Below, one piece after another: positions 26,024 through 33,547 of a stretch of 64,000 bases of DNA. The position numbers were made by a program, and so were the translations under genes. A model generated the notes under the pieces. The model made no database searches. It was not told the DNA's origin and saw only the letters and a program-made list of their open reading frames with translations. This DNA is from Tenacibaculum tangerinum (GTDB lineage Bacteria > Bacteroidota > Bacteroidia > Flavobacteriales > Flavobacteriaceae): positions 667,001 to 731,000 of the forward strand of contig NZ_CP122539.1 of the NCBI RefSeq assembly GCF_029853675.1, written 5' to 3'. Position 1 is the first letter of the stretch; the number at the start of each line of letters is the position of its first letter.

Positions 26024-26049
26024 AAGCGAACTTCGGTTCGCTTTTTTTT
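26024..26049 (+). terminator. Intrinsic terminator with UUCG tetraloop
   Basis: AAGCGAAC (26024-26031), loop TTCG and GTTCGCTT (26036-26043) are followed by a T run. It ends the GG-peptide transcript. Confidence 0.92.
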
Positions 26050-26656
26050 CTCCTGTTTATTTCATGACTACAAATAGATATAAAACGCTAATGTGTTAAT
26101 TATATATACAACAGTTTCTTAAAAAAAATTATTCTAAAAGCTTCTTCTACAACTATAATGGAATACGCTTTTTGCTGAAAGGGCAGAGGAGTGGTAGCAA
26201 AATGTGTATGAAATGGATTAGTATGCCAAAATGCTATAGGACTGTCATTTAATGATTTTTTAACGCTTTCGTCAGTAAATATTTAGTAAAAACGCATAAA
26301 AAATGCCATAATGTCCTAAATAAGACATTTGGCATGAGTTTTGTGCTAAATTCAACTATTGTTTGTTGCAATTAAAACAAGTAAATAATTCTAATTCTAG
26401 AGGCTTAGGACCTTTATCTATTAGCGATTTATAAGTTTTAAAAGTTTATTTAAAGATAATTTTCCATGTTATCAGTGTGCAAATATAAAAATAAATTGTT
26501 AATAACAATGTTAAAATAAATATAAATTAAAAATTTCATATCCTAGAAAGTAAATTTTGAAATATCAAGAAACATAAAAAAGCAAATAAGTGCTTTTATT
26601 AAATAAGTATTAACAATAGTGTTAATGCGTAACAATTTTAAAACATATATAGAGAT
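26050..26656. other. Non-coding region with inverted repeats before the 305-residue unknown gene
   Basis: No coding frame is supported here. An imperfect long inverted repeat is visible: ATGCCAAAATG at 26222-26232 and TAGGAC just after it, mirrored by GTCCTA and CATTTGGCAT near 26308-26336. Two AT-rich palindromes lie nearer the gene: TTGTTAATAACAA around 26498-26510, and ATTAACA-ATAG-TGTTAAT about 40 bases upstream of the gene. The second pair could be operators for the gene that follows. Confidence 0.45.
26608..26625. promoter_or_regulatory. Palindromic candidate operator upstream of the unknown gene
   Basis: ATTAACA-ATAG-TGTTAAT is a perfect inverted repeat placed where a repressor could block the promoter of the gene at 26657. 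A related TTGTTAATAACAA palindrome occurs about 110 bases upstream. Confidence 0.35.
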
Positions 26657-27574
26657 ATGAATATATCAGAATATTATAAGTTAGGATATCAACAACAAAA
26701 ATTAGACTTTGTTGATATCAAATTAAATACAGACAACTTATTGTTTGTAGATCCAAGGTTGATAGAAAGCTTGGGAACACCTTTAGCGAAAAAAATGCAA
26801 AAGCATTTAGAAGTTTTCTGGGGTGAATTACTGAAAAACGTAAAACAAAAATCTTTTAGTAGTGCAGATTACTTATTATCAGGATTAAGTGAGCCTAATG
26901 AAACAAGATTGGGTTATGCGTTTAATAAGGATTATGGAAATTCAGTTGGAAATAAATTAAGACAAAGAATATCGGACACAATTTACAATAATATAGCAGT
27001 AAAAACAGGTGTTTTAAGCCACTTTGCCGATATTGAATTGTTTTTTGAAGATATTAGTTCTGACAGAATTTCTGATATTACAACTAAAATTATTAAATCT
27101 GTTTTAATTGAGTTTACTCAAGAGCAATGTAGGATTCATAAAATACCTATGAAGAACTTTGTACAGAAAGACATTTTTGATATTAATACGCTAAAATGGT
27201 TGAATAAAAAAGTTGAACTACCTGAATACTTTGGTAAGCCAATAATTTTTGTGCCTAAAAATATTGTTAGATTAGAAAATTCAGCAGGAAAAAATGTAAG
27301 TTGTTTTTATAGATATGCAATAAGACAATTTGTAAGCAACGATACCGAAATGCTAAAGGATGTGAGTCCTACAGGTAAAGATGGTAAAATACTTATAAGG
27401 GATATTAAGTCTCAATATCCTTTGTCTAAAGTATCTTTGACTAATTGGACGATCCATTTTGGTAAACTATTAGTTGATTATAAAACAGATCATTTAAATG
27501 GCAGATTAAGAGTCCTAACAGATGATAAAATAATTGAAATCATATATGATGATGGATATTCAGATGTTGGATAG
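26657..27574 (+). CDS. Unknown 305-residue protein, possible island or defence cargo
   Basis: I do not recognise a named family. The protein has no signal peptide or membrane helix. It contains NLLFVDPRLIESLGTPLAKK near 28-47, ELFFEDISSDRISDITTKII around 127-146, a QEQC segment, and WTIHFGKLLVDYKTDHLNG near 265. No catalytic motif is obvious, although conserved-looking acidic residues in the FFEDISSDRISD stretch could be functional. It lies alone behind palindromic repeats. About 110 bases downstream is a tRNA 3'-end fragment, the usual scar of an integrated element. A mobile-island or anti-phage role is therefore suspected but not shown. Confidence 0.8.
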   Translation: MNISEYYKLGYQQQKLDFVDIKLNTDNLLFVDPRLIESLGTPLAKKMQKHLEVFWGELLKNVKQKSFSSADYLLSGLSEPNETRLGYAFNKDYGNSVGNKLRQRISDTIYNNIAVKTGVLSHFADIELFFEDISSDRISDITTKIIKSVLIEFTQEQCRIHKIPMKNFVQKDIFDINTLKWLNKKVELPEYFGKPIIFVPKNIVRLENSAGKNVSCFYRYAIRQFVSNDTEMLKDVSPTGKDGKILIRDIKSQYPLSKVSLTNWTIHFGKLLVDYKTDHLNGRLRVLTDDKIIEIIYDDGYSDVG

Positions 27575-27683
27575 GTAATTGAAGTAGTTTAAGGCAGGCT
27601 TAAATGCCTGCTTTAAAACTAAAATTATTATTAAATTATAAAATATTTCCTATTGATGTTAGGAATGAAAAGACTGAACAGAA

Positions 27684-27711
27684 ACGGGTTCGATTCCTGT
27701 ATGCTCCACTA
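27684..27711 (+). repeat. tRNA 3'-end fragment (T arm plus acceptor strand), probable attachment-site scar
   Basis: ACGGG-TTCGATT-CCTGT forms a proper T stem-loop (one wobble pair) and is followed by ATGCTCC-A-CTA, like an acceptor 3' strand with discriminator base. No D arm, anticodon arm or 5' acceptor strand (which would read GGAGCAT) precedes it, so it is not a tRNA gene. Such fragments are left where tyrosine-recombinase elements integrate into tRNA or tmRNA genes. No second copy was found in the window. Confidence 0.55.
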
Positions 27712-27768
27712 GAATACAAGTTAAATGGGGCATTAGTAGATTTGGCTAGAACGGTTCTTTAATATAAC

Positions 27769-27795
27769 AAAAAACCACCATAAAGGTGGTTTTTT
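27769..27795. terminator. Intrinsic terminator downstream of the tRNA fragment
   Basis: AAAAAACCACC (27769-27779) and GGTGGTTTTTT (27785-27795) form an 11-bp stem with a 5-base loop. It resembles the terminators that follow stable RNA genes, which supports the view that the tRNA-like fragment was once transcribed here. Confidence 0.8.
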
Positions 27796-27846
27796 GCATT
27801 TACTAATGGTTTTGTTGGCCTTATAAAATTTTGGTTAAAACAATAG

Positions 27847-28038
27847 GCGAATGAGCGTGCATATTTTAGAGGGCTAGCAATAGATACTCTTAATAATCTC
27901 AGAATTTTAAAGCAAGTTCTAAGCAATCTTGAAACGTTCCAATGTTTTCTAAAATATAGCGAATGAGCCTTATATTGTTTCCAAAGGTTTGTGCAGCCTT
28001 GATTTTTTTGTTTCTTTTTGTATCAAGACAAAAAGAAA
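27847..28038. repeat. Complex non-coding repeat block left of the prophage
   Basis: GCGAATGAGC occurs as a direct repeat at 27847-27856 and 27959-27968. Between the copies, ATATTTTAGA (27861-27870) and TCTAAAATAT (27948-27957) form an inverted repeat. Immediately after lies an 11-bp perfect hairpin, TTTCTTTTTGT (28011-28021) with ACAAAAAGAAA (28028-28038). A 65-codon frame over this block (27963-28160) follows the hairpin and looks accidental. The unit resembles dispersed intergenic repeats of flavobacteria. Confidence 0.45.
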
Positions 28039-28248
28039 TGCAAACTCTAAAAATGTTTAATTATAGTTCTATAGTGAACAAGTGTATAGAAATTTTAAAG
28101 CGTGGATTTGAGCCAGGGAAAATTTTATACTCTTGTGGCAAGCTTACGAGAATCGTCTAAAATTTTTTATTACGTGCATTTTATCGAATACACGATTATC
28201 ATATGCTTAGAATAGAATTACAACTGTCAAATAGAATCTAAAACGATA

Positions 28249-28337
28249 AGCCGTAATTTCTTTTAACATAATTGTTGACGATATAGACCTAAAGGCGCTA
28301 TATCTACAATTATGTGTAAATAGCCTGAAATACGGCT
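28249..28337. repeat. Long nested hairpin next to the left att site
   Basis: AGCCGTAATTTC (28249-28260) pairs with GAAATACGGCT (28327-28337) with one bulge. Inside it ACATAATTGT (28266-28275) pairs with ACAATTATGT (28306-28315), and GATATAG (28280-28286) pairs with CTATATC (28298-28304). The whole can fold into one 89-base extended hairpin that ends 20 bases before the dif-derived repeat. It may be a structured RNA or a DNA cruciform. Confidence 0.6.
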
Positions 28338-28357
28338 ATACAGAAATTACTACATAA

Positions 28358-28385
28358 ATGTACTATAATTAATATTATAGAAATA
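28358..28385 (+). other. Left prophage attachment site (hybrid dif)
   Basis: ATGTACTATAA-TTAATA-TTATAGAAATA has the XerC arm and 6-bp centre of the dif site at 35911-35938 but a degenerate XerD arm. The 20 bases TGTACTATAATTAATATTAT (28359-28378) are identical to 35912-35931. A hybrid site of this kind is what XerC-mediated integration of a phage genome leaves at one end. Confidence 0.85.
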
Positions 28386-28461
28386 GAAATTTCCAATTAT
28401 TTAAGGTGTTAACGTATTTTTAAGACAACTTCGCCTACACCTGCCCCTTTTATTTTCCAAA

Positions 28462-28469
28462 TATCTTTG
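28462..28469 (+). promoter_or_regulatory. Promoter -7 box of the first prophage gene
   Basis: TATCTTTG matches TAnnTTTG and lies 30 bases before the ATG at 28500. A -33 element is not clear. Confidence 0.5.
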
Positions 28470-28499
28470 TAACTTTTTTCTCAAAATAGAAAGAGAAAA

Positions 28500-29075
28500 A
28501 TGTCAATTAATTTTAGTATAAAAGATTACCGTGACTACTGTCATGAGCCACACAAAAAGAAGCCTTATTTTTTAACTGTTAATTCTAACGGTGAAAGGTT
28601 TTATTTTTCTAACAAGAAAAAGGCTGAAAGATGGCTTTCAAAGTTTTCAAAAGAATCTACCGAATTATACAAAGAGCTTGGTTCTTATTTATCTTCTCTC
28701 TACGAATTAAATATCTCATGTGTTGATATTATTAGCTTTGTCAATTTTCAGAAAAAGCGAAATGATATAGATTATTATTGTGAGAGATATTGGAGGGTTT
28801 TAAGGGGTTATACTTCAGGTATTGCTGTTGAGATAGGTACAGAGCTTTACAAGCTTTTTAATTTTATCCAATCTCAACAGGAATTTTACAGAAAGTTATT
28901 AAGGTCTCATAATAGATATAACTTAAAATATCACTCAATCAGAGTTCAAATAAAGCAATTAAAAAGGTTAAAAACAGATTTTGATTTGTTGCTTACTGAT
29001 GTAGACGGTATGAAAAAGGTTACTAAAACAGATGTTGATATCATTCATTCAGAACTTATTTTAGATATAGCTTAG
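28500..29075 (+). CDS. Prophage protein of unknown function (191 residues)
   Basis: No family is recognised. The protein is mostly helical and basic, with an early KAERWLSKFSKES segment and a C-terminal helix RVQIKQLKRLKTDFDLLLTD. It is the first gene after the left att site and behind a good promoter box. In small phages this position often holds a regulator or immunity protein. That assignment is inference from position only. Confidence 0.7.
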   Translation: MSINFSIKDYRDYCHEPHKKKPYFLTVNSNGERFYFSNKKKAERWLSKFSKESTELYKELGSYLSSLYELNISCVDIISFVNFQKKRNDIDYYCERYWRVLRGYTSGIAVEIGTELYKLFNFIQSQQEFYRKLLRSHNRYNLKYHSIRVQIKQLKRLKTDFDLLLTDVDGMKKVTKTDVDIIHSELILDIA

Positions 29076-29105
29076 TTTGTGAAATGAACATAAAATAAAA
29101 ATTTT

Positions 29106-29306
29106 ATGTCATATTTCAACCCTCAACCCGAAGTCGTACCTGTACATACATTACAGCAGGGCGACACATTTGTAAAATCTCGCAATGGTATGCCATGTGC
29201 TACCATCATGAACATGGTATGTATATACGATGATGTGTGCGAAGCCGAAACCCTCGACGGTACTATCAGGACATTTAACAAACGCACTTTGGTGTATAAA
29301 TTATAG
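29106..29306 (+). CDS. Small prophage protein (66 residues)
   Basis: Starting MSYFNPQPEVVPVHTLQQGD, this looks like a small beta-rich domain with a TFVKSRNG and TLDGTIRTFNKRTLVYKL ending. No known family was identified. It follows the 191-residue gene by 30 bases and precedes the zinc-ribbon gene by 4. Confidence 0.6.
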   Translation: MSYFNPQPEVVPVHTLQQGDTFVKSRNGMPCATIMNMVCIYDDVCEAETLDGTIRTFNKRTLVYKL

Positions 29307-29310
29307 TATT

Positions 29311-29529
29311 ATGTCTCGTTCTACTTGTGTTAAATGCGGTAAAAAACGCTATAGAAAATATATGCACCAAAGCGGCAGCTTTGATAAACACTCTGGTTTA
29401 CCTCATTGGATTTGTTTACATTCTTGTTCTTATAGTTATTATAAAAATACCTTAAGTCGTTCTTCTAGATATGACAATTTTACTGCAGTAAAAATGTCAG
29501 TTCCAGGCTTAAACAAAAAACATTCTTAA
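29311..29529 (+). CDS. Small zinc-ribbon-like prophage protein (72 residues)
   Basis: From ATG 29311 the protein begins MSRSTCVKCGKKRY and has a second cysteine pair CLHSC (35-39). The resulting CxxC...CxxxC arrangement suggests a zinc-binding nucleic-acid contact. The frame is open further upstream, but that part overlaps the preceding gene and does not look coding, so the start 4 bases after the previous stop is preferred. The next gene starts 2 bases after its stop. Confidence 0.62.
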   Translation: MSRSTCVKCGKKRYRKYMHQSGSFDKHSGLPHWICLHSCSYSYYKNTLSRSSRYDNFTAVKMSVPGLNKKHS

Positions 29530-29531
29530 TT

Positions 29532-29828
29532 ATGCCTGCAAAAGACAGAATAACATGGGAAAACAGGCGTATATATATCCTAGATAGGGTAAACGACGTC
29601 TTACAAGAAATAGGTCATCCGATTACCTTTACTCTTGAAGAACTAGAAAAAGGAATGTTGAAACATCATCCCGATTTCGTTGAAGTTAAAAAACGTATCT
29701 GTGAACGTTATTTATTTTGCGATTACAGAAGCTTTGACAACATGTTAAATCCATGGCAATGTAAGGAGCAGCAAACGTCTTTATTTCAGCCTAAAACGAA
29801 CCAATTACAATTATTTAACAACAATTAA
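29532..29828 (+). CDS. Prophage protein of unknown function (98 residues), upstream of rep
   Basis: The protein begins MPAKDRITWENRRIYILDRV and has a helical central part and a glutamine/asparagine-rich tail (KTNQLQLFNNN). No family was recognised. It ends exactly where the origin-like hairpin begins, so a role in replication or its control is plausible from position. Confidence 0.6.
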   Translation: MPAKDRITWENRRIYILDRVNDVLQEIGHPITFTLEELEKGMLKHHPDFVEVKKRICERYLFCDYRSFDNMLNPWQCKEQQTSLFQPKTNQLQLFNNN

Positions 29829-29862
29829 CCGTTATCACTAGTCTAGATGTCCGTGATAACGG
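29829..29862. other. Origin-like hairpin upstream of rep
   Basis: CCGTTATCAC (29829-29838) and GTGATAACGG (29853-29862) form a perfect 10-bp stem with a 14-base loop (TAGTCTAGATGTCC). No T run follows, so it is not a terminator. A second, weaker hairpin (AGCAA...TTGCT, about 29911-29931, flanked by AAAATC/GATTTC) follows before rep. Stem-loops placed just before an HUH rep gene are typical nick or complementary-strand origins. Confidence 0.55.
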
Positions 29863-29962
29863 GCGTCTTCTATTGGCTTGGCTAAACATAACGGGAAAAT
29901 CGAAAATCCGAAGCAATCCCCTGTGGTTGCTGAGAATTTTTGATTTCACATCGCCCCCTTAA

Positions 29963-31120
29963 ATGAACGCACCTGCGACCTTTATCGTTAAAAATAACGG
30001 ACTTACACAATTCTACGATGTGAGTTACTTGTCGTTTTCAAGAAACGGAGACACTTCTTCATTGAAACAAAATGCAAAAACACCTTATTCCGAGGCTATA
30101 AAACACCTAACAAAAAAAAATAGCTTAGATGTAATTGAAACAATAGAGTTTAAACACCAATTGCACCAAATGACAATGGCTAAAAGAGGCAAGCAAATCA
30201 AAGATTTAGGTACCTTGTCGCAATCACAGGTTAAGAAATGTCGTAAAGCTGTTGAGTGCATGATATCGACCATTATTTTTTCTAGAGATAAAAATATACA
30301 TTACAAAACACAGCAATACCCTGCTTTTGTTACCCTTACACTTCCGTCAAAACAAGTGCATAGCGACAAAGTTTTAAGAAAAGCCCATACACGTTACATC
30401 GAAAATCTTCAAAAAACATACGGTGTCAAGCATTACGTTTGGAAAGCGGAAGCCCAAAAAAATGGAAATATACATTTTCATCTACTTGTAGATAGGTGGA
30501 TTGATTGGACAGTTCATAGGAAGCTTTGGAATAAACAACTTGACAAGCTGGGATATATAGACACTTTTCAAAAACAGTACGGACACCGCAACCCTAATAC
30601 CATTGATGTACATAGCTTAAAACGTGATAAGAAAGGCAGAAAACTAAAAAATATAGGCAATTATATCATTAAATACATGACGAAAAGAGAGTTCGGTAAA
30701 CGTCCTATTTTGGGTAAAATATGGGGTTGCTCTAATGCTACTAAAAAACTTGACTATCCTAGATATGCAGAGGGAGAAACCCATTTTTATAAAATAATTG
30801 ACCTTATAAATAAATACGACTTTAAGCAAGTTGTTTGTGATGATTTTTTCGCTCACTGGGTGGGTAAATCATTTGAAATAATCAGCAAACGTACACGTAA
30901 TTTATGGAAAGACGTAAAAGAATGTTTTCAGCTTCAAAATGGCAATATAGAACCCCGAACATTGATGCAAAAAGAGTATCATAGGCTCACGAGGCAATAT
31001 ACTTTCAAACAAAACGAAAAAGAGCTTGTTATATCTTCACAGGAAAAAAACCAAAAAACCCCCATAGAAAAACAGTTATCTCTTTACTTTCCAAAATATG
31101 AGAATGGATTGTTTTCTTAA
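29963..31120 (+). CDS. rep: HUH-superfamily replication initiator (Rep) of the ssDNA prophage
   Basis: The 385-residue protein contains AFVTLTLPSK (motif 1, 121-130), NIHFHLLVDRWIDW with the metal-binding HUH histidines His171 and His173, and NYIIKYMTKREFGK carrying two candidate nucleophile tyrosines, Tyr234 and Tyr238, in a YxxxY arrangement. This is the layout of rolling-circle Reps of ssDNA phages. It would nick the origin, stay bound to the 5' end and restart the cycle with the second tyrosine. No helicase domain is present. It is preceded by 134 bases of structured non-coding DNA. Confidence 0.92.
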   Translation: MNAPATFIVKNNGLTQFYDVSYLSFSRNGDTSSLKQNAKTPYSEAIKHLTKKNSLDVIETIEFKHQLHQMTMAKRGKQIKDLGTLSQSQVKKCRKAVECMISTIIFSRDKNIHYKTQQYPAFVTLTLPSKQVHSDKVLRKAHTRYIENLQKTYGVKHYVWKAEAQKNGNIHFHLLVDRWIDWTVHRKLWNKQLDKLGYIDTFQKQYGHRNPNTIDVHSLKRDKKGRKLKNIGNYIIKYMTKREFGKRPILGKIWGCSNATKKLDYPRYAEGETHFYKIIDLINKYDFKQVVCDDFFAHWVGKSFEIISKRTRNLWKDVKECFQLQNGNIEPRTLMQKEYHRLTRQYTFKQNEKELVISSQEKNQKTPIEKQLSLYFPKYENGLFS

Positions 31121-31220
31121 CTGTTAAAATATAATAACCTCAAAGAAATAGTTTCCGTTAAAAAAAACACTATAGCGGTTTATTTGTACTTCATTAATAT
31201 TAATCTATAAACCAAAACAA

Positions 31221-31988
31221 ATGAGAAAAGAACTTTTAAATGGCTTAACGCAAAAAACTCACAAAATAGAGGACACTGACCAAACACAATTCTTAGTCCT
31301 CCAAAATGTTTCGACTGCTGCCAAAATTAAAACAGAAATAAAGCGTGAAAAAGGTAGAGACGAAAGGTTATTCAATACAATGAACGTCGCATTTTTAAAC
31401 GAGGCTCAAATAAAAGTTCAATCACTCTTGACATCACATGCTCCTAAACAATTTCAGTTAGCTACTGTAGCTAACGACGATGCTGGTACTACTGTGGTTG
31501 TTAAAGAAGCCGTCATTGATTTAGCTTATGGTGGAGAATTATTACAAAATCAAAACGACGTCATTGAAAACTACTTAACAACTTTAGGTAAAGTTACTGA
31601 TAGTTCTCTATTTATATTTGAAGCTGGTAAAGTAACACCACATCCTTATGTTGTTAAGGAACAAACTTATAAATCAACAGAAATTGATAAGAAAGTAGAT
31701 TTGACTCAAACTGATTTCTTGATTTTCGATGCTACTGCATTACCTTCTGAAATAGATATAAGAGTTAACGGTGAAAAGATAAATAGAACAGCTGAATCTT
31801 TATTAATAGACCAAAAAGACAGATTTGGTGTCATAGCATTTGACGAAAATGATAAACCAATATTTGGCACATATAAATCTGTTGTTTTGGATGTTAGAAT
31901 GGCTCAAGAAGTACGATTAGAGGACAATGCAGACCCTCGTATCGACATCAAATATTATTCAATAAAAACACCCTTAAAAAATGCTTAA
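31221..31988 (+). CDS. Candidate major capsid protein of the prophage
   Basis: The 255-residue protein has no signal peptide or membrane helix and is predicted to be largely beta: alternating strands such as SLFIFEAGKVTPHPYVVK, TDFLIFDATALPSEIDIRV and YKSVVLDVRMAQEVRLED. It is the first gene after rep, behind its own 100-base leader, and heads the structural block. Its size and position fit a small icosahedral capsid subunit. I cannot decide between single and double jelly-roll folds from sequence alone. Confidence 0.6.
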   Translation: MRKELLNGLTQKTHKIEDTDQTQFLVLQNVSTAAKIKTEIKREKGRDERLFNTMNVAFLNEAQIKVQSLLTSHAPKQFQLATVANDDAGTTVVVKEAVIDLAYGGELLQNQNDVIENYLTTLGKVTDSSLFIFEAGKVTPHPYVVKEQTYKSTEIDKKVDLTQTDFLIFDATALPSEIDIRVNGEKINRTAESLLIDQKDRFGVIAFDENDKPIFGTYKSVVLDVRMAQEVRLEDNADPRIDIKYYSIKTPLKNA

Positions 31989-32820
31989 TTATTCCTTAAA
32001 CTATGAGCCTATTCAGCTTGAAAGAAGTATACTTCCCACATCTTCAAATGGTTCTTTATTGTCTTCTATAGACTTGTCTGGCGGTATAACTCCAACTACA
32101 TTGGAGGATAATTTTTACAGCACATTAGATTCTGTTTTAGGTTCTATACCCGGAGGTTCTCTAGTCTCAGGAGCTATGGACTTCATAGGTATGGGTCCTC
32201 GTGAATGGTCTGAAGTACAAGAATATGAGCAAAATGAATGGAATTTAGATTTACAGTACGCACAAGAAAAGTACTTGAATAATACTTCCATTTCTTTAGA
32301 AAACAGGCTATCGATGTTCGATATGTATCTGAATGCTTATATACAGTACAATGTAGAGCGTCAGGATGATTTTAAAAGCTCCAATTCAATTAAAGGTCGC
32401 CAGTATAGGATAACTTTAGTTAAAGAGACTTTGTCTAACTTTAGAAGTAATTTATCTTTAAATTACAATGCTTCACCTCTTACGGAAAACGTTACGAAGT
32501 ACGATATACGTAATAGGAATAAAACCAGTTTATTAAAATGGATTTCTGTGCCTATTACATACAATGTATACACTCCCAAAACATCAATGCAGCCTGTTCA
32601 ATCTGTAGATATTTCGGGTTCTCCAGTTCAAAATGTAGGTACACCTATTACATCAAATGATGTAAGTATTCCAACTGATAGCCCTTATTATGGGAATAGT
32701 AGCCAAAACAATGAAACACCATTTAATTGGCTTTTTGTAATCATTCCTGCAGTTGGTGCGGGTTTGTTTTACTTAGGTAAAGTATTATATAAAAAATTCA
32801 AAAAAAATAAACAAAAATGA
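31981..32820 (+). CDS. Prophage structural/membrane protein (279 residues, C-terminal anchor)
   Basis: The start codon overlaps the capsid gene by 8 bases. The protein has a glycine-rich hydrophobic stretch (SVLGSIPGGSLVSGAMDFIG near 60), a long helical middle (95-160), a Ser/Pro/Thr-rich linker, and a C-terminal membrane helix (NWLFVIIPAVGAGLFYLGKV) followed by a lysine-rich tail. This pattern suggests a virion-membrane, vertex or DNA-delivery protein. No homologue is named. Confidence 0.68.
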   Translation: MLNYSLNYEPIQLERSILPTSSNGSLLSSIDLSGGITPTTLEDNFYSTLDSVLGSIPGGSLVSGAMDFIGMGPREWSEVQEYEQNEWNLDLQYAQEKYLNNTSISLENRLSMFDMYLNAYIQYNVERQDDFKSSNSIKGRQYRITLVKETLSNFRSNLSLNYNASPLTENVTKYDIRNRNKTSLLKWISVPITYNVYTPKTSMQPVQSVDISGSPVQNVGTPITSNDVSIPTDSPYYGNSSQNNETPFNWLFVIIPAVGAGLFYLGKVLYKKFKKNKQK

Positions 32821-32966
32821 AACAATGGTTTGAAAATACATGGGCTAAAACAAAAGAGTTCATGACTAAAGAATACTATGGCATACCTGTATGGGGTTAT
32901 GCAACAGGTGTTGTTGCTGTGGCAGTAGTAGCAATGTTATTAATTCCAAAAAAAAGGTATAAATAA
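32817..32966 (+). CDS. 49-residue single-pass membrane protein of the prophage
   Basis: The start ATG overlaps the previous stop (ATGA), and the TAA stop overlaps the next ATG (TAATG). Both overlaps argue that it is translated. The peptide begins MKQWFENTWAKTKEFMTKEY and has one transmembrane helix (GYATGVVAVAVVAMLLIP), then KKRYK. Small proteins like this line the internal membrane of lipid-containing phages or form coat peptides of filamentous ones. Confidence 0.8.
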   Translation: MKQWFENTWAKTKEFMTKEYYGIPVWGYATGVVAVAVVAMLLIPKKRYK

Positions 32967-33331
32967 TGGCACGAAGAACGAATAAAAACAGCAATTATAC
33001 CCCAAAGAGTGGTGCTAAGCTACACCAGTCTTTCGGTAGTAAAGAAGGTTTGTTTATGACTTGTTGGAAGGTGTCCGATGGCGTCATGTGGAGTGGTAAA
33101 GTATTCCGAAGCGAAAAGCAAAGCAAAGTAGCGCCCACAGTCTCTAGAAATGGCAAGGAGTGGTGTAGTGTTACTCTAGTGTTATCAGCGCCTATGCGTG
33201 ATACGGTAGTACATTCGGGTTTAATGAATACATCTAACCACAAAGTGTATTTTAAAGACTGGAATATGATCATTAACCCTAAAGCCTCTAACGGTGGTTA
33301 TTTTGGTAAACACATCTCTAAAAATTATTAA
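32966..33331 (+). CDS. Small basic prophage protein (121 residues)
   Basis: The protein is positively charged at both ends (MARRTNKNSNYTPK at the start, GGYFGKHISKNY at the end) and has a beta-rich middle (FMTCWKVSDGVMWSGKVFRS, WCSVTLVLSAP). It may bind the ssDNA genome or be a minor structural protein. It is translationally coupled to the 49-residue gene and followed by the next gene after 2 bases. No family was recognised. Confidence 0.65.
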   Translation: MARRTNKNSNYTPKSGAKLHQSFGSKEGLFMTCWKVSDGVMWSGKVFRSEKQSKVAPTVSRNGKEWCSVTLVLSAPMRDTVVHSGLMNTSNHKVYFKDWNMIINPKASNGGYFGKHISKNY

Positions 33332-33333
33332 TC

Positions 33334-33546
33334 ATGAAAAAAATCTTATCAAAATTTTTAAACGTAGGTAGTTATTTAAAAGGATTTGGCTCAAACGTAG
33401 ATAAAGCAATAGAGTACGGTGATAGCGGTTATAAAAGTATACTTCTTTATAAATCATTTTTCAAACACTTAAAAGCTTTCCGTGCTGACTGGATTGAGAT
33501 TTATGGCGAAGAAAAAGCCCAAAATAAAGAACAAAAAACAAAATAA
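33334..33546 (+). CDS. Small prophage protein (70 residues)
   Basis: The protein is helical and basic, starting MKKILSKFLNVGSYLKGFGS and ending in a charged tail (EEKAQNKEQKTK). It lies 2 bases after the preceding gene and 1 base before the endopeptidase ATG. Function is unknown. Confidence 0.6.
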   Translation: MKKILSKFLNVGSYLKGFGSNVDKAIEYGDSGYKSILLYKSFFKHLKAFRADWIEIYGEEKAQNKEQKTK

Positions 33547-33547
33547 T

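Noticed and set aside
27684..27711. A tRNA or tmRNA gene
   Set aside because: Only the T arm and the acceptor 3' strand are present; there is no anticodon or 5' acceptor strand.
27963..28160. 65-codon frame left of the prophage
   Set aside because: It runs through a perfect A/T hairpin and repeat block, and the translated sequence has the look of a repeat-derived artefact.
31181..31207. A second dif-like site inside the prophage (TTTGTACTTCATTAATATTAAT)
   Set aside because: It shares TTGTACT and TTAATATTA with dif but lacks one base in the XerC arm and has no XerD arm; probably just part of the capsid gene leader.
32995..33273. 92-codon minus-strand frame in the prophage
   Set aside because: Antisense to a gene that is translationally coupled on both sides; no hydrophobic or family signal of its own.
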